DNA of 20,886 nucleotides from Hypsibius dujardini (taxonomy: Eukaryota; Tardigrada; Eutardigrada; Parachela; Hypsibiidae): assembly GCA_001579985.1 (NCBI GenBank), contig LRSR01000968.1:1-20886 (forward strand), written 5' to 3'. A model generated the notes under the pieces. That model saw only the letters and a program-made list of their open reading frames with translations. It was not told the origin of the DNA and did no database searches. The translations under genes were made by a program, and so were the position numbers. This document shows positions 19,755 to 20,886 of this stretch, in pieces; within the stretch, counting starts at the first letter, position 1, and each line of letters starts with the position of its first letter.

Positions 19755-20241
19755 CTGGACGTTCGAGTGTCAAGATTATATTATTTCGATACATATGCTG
19801 GGTTTCACTATATACGGGAATTACTGTTGATCACAAGTTGGCTGTACACTACAAAGCGGTCATAATTTCTTCGCGTAGTTTTCATAATTTCCAGCAGGTG
19901 GCGCTAGTGGAAAAAAATCCACAACCGCCTGTCCTGAACAAATGGTAATACCCTTGATTTTGAGAAGCTTCATTAAAATTTAACACTGTTTCTTTTGTGT
20001 ACCATCTGAATTGAGGATCTACTGTCTCGACCGGAGCAGATTGACAAACATGCACCACGTTTTTTGATGTCGTTTGTATGTATGCGTTTGTTGGTAGCAT
20101 TCCGATTCCTTGTTTTACCTGGAGTCCGCCAATTCATCGATACCATTTTTCGAGCCTAGAACTAGTCTAGCGGTTTTGGTATATTGGGGTTCCTAGTATA
20201 TATATATATCCAAATAAATTTGCCTAATGCTTTCCCATCCA
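19755..20241. other. Intergenic DNA between two repeat copies
   Basis: I see no gene. The segment has CCAGCAGGTGGCGCTAGTGG near 19891 and a short AT run near 20200. Open frames on both strands are under 75 codons and show no motifs. Confidence 0.4.
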
Positions 20242-20408
20242 GAATTTAATTCGGAGTCGACTGGAATCAGCCGAATATTTTTTCAGAAATTAGGGAGCGG
20301 GATCTATGAATCAATCTTCGAAAACTGCTCGCACAATTCCCATCCTTTTCTAAAGTGCAAGTAGCTCCGCCCCTTGAACCCCAAACAATAATTTCGCTGA
20401 TGTTTTTG
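20242..20408. repeat. Second, diverged copy of the 19573-19754 element
   Basis: CAGAATTTAATTCGGAGTCGA, CAATCTTCGAAAACTGCTCG and TAGCTCCGCCCCTTGAACCC follow the same order and spacing as in the element at 19573. The right end (ATTTCGCTGATG) also matches, after which homology is lost. Confidence 0.6.
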
Positions 20409-20886
20409 GCATTTTAACCAGCAAAAGGAAAAGGTGTTTAACCTATCACGCAAGCAGAGCGCGGGCAAATGGTTCATATATATTTCTCACAATTCACGAA
20501 TATGTACTACCATCGTCTTTCACGGGTTGACATGTGAACATCCTGCAAAGGTCACTACACCTCACAGATACGTGTATTAATCATACATGGTTCTGATTAA
20601 AATTAAAGCTGCAAAAAAGGTTGTCTGGCCAGTTGTCTGTAGCTGGCATTTTGGCTCGAATAACAAGGTCAAGCAACATCATATTTCTCCGACCTCTGGG
20701 TCCTTCATAAGGATACTCTTTCAGGGGCTGTATCTCTCTTATTTTTCCCACAAAGAATTGTATAGATTAGAGTATACTTTGACATGTATGCCCTGATGAG
20801 TTAAATGTATTATATATTTACAGTACGTGTCCCAAATTAAAATGTTACACCTTTTAGGATGGATGGCACAATTCATGCCGCAGCGA
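20409..20886. other. Window end, no gene seen
   Basis: No coding exon is supported. The plus-strand frame 20587-20796 has no features beyond chance. A neighbouring gene could begin past the window edge. Confidence 0.4.

Noticed and set aside
1-20886. tRNA, rRNA, operon or phage-type features
   Set aside because: No cloverleaf, rRNA core sequence or prokaryotic gene organisation was seen, and all supported genes are spliced.

Overview
The window is animal (metazoan) nuclear DNA. Every protein-coding stretch is broken by spliceosomal introns, mostly 50-120 bp, with GT-AG borders whose phases match across the joins. The genes are conserved eukaryotic ones: presenilin, the NEDD8-activating enzyme subunit UBA3, and an EMAP-like HELP/WD40 protein. 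Coding exons are GC-richer than the AT-rich introns and intergenic DNA. Short introns, compact spacing, CAGA/CAGG-type microsatellites and many small inverted-repeat elements suggest a small-genome invertebrate. I cannot name the phylum from the sequence; a tardigrade, flatworm or other invertebrate would all fit.

Layout. (1) 48-1683, minus strand: a three-exon gene for a 327-aa secreted, low-complexity protein I do not recognise. (2) 2468-4678, minus: an intact eight-exon presenilin gene (499 aa), the catalytic subunit of gamma-secretase. (3) About 4.75-5.43 kb: a short divergent upstream region shared by presenilin and UBA3. (4) 5450-8341, plus: an intact thirteen-exon UBA3 gene (466 aa), the catalytic half of the NEDD8 E1. 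(5) 8.34-10.73 kb: a gene-free stretch with two MITE-like inverted-repeat elements. (6) 10730-14745, minus: seven exons of a HELP plus WD40 protein of the EMAP-like (EML) family. (7) 16246-18967, minus: eight exons of an EF-hand protein. (8) 19.0-20.9 kb: upstream and intergenic DNA with copies of another short repeat.

The most interesting point concerns regions 6 and 7. The HELP/WD40 part has no ATG at its 5' end and enters in phase 1. The last EF-hand exon offers a phase-1 donor, and both lie on the same strand with only AT-rich DNA between them. The simplest model is one gene for an EF-hand-HELP-WD40 protein of about 1144 aa, split by a 1.5-kb intron. A two-gene model, with the EF-hand gene stopping at 16196 close to an AATAAA, cannot be excluded. 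That gene also contains a well-supported GC-AG intron.

Presenilin and UBA3 act in separate pathways (intramembrane proteolysis and neddylation), so their adjacency probably reflects genome compactness. I see no operon, CRISPR array, rRNA, tRNA or autonomous transposon gene. I also found no clear previously undescribed system. The candidates for novelty are the fused EF-hand/EML gene, the orphan secreted protein and the short dispersed repeat families.
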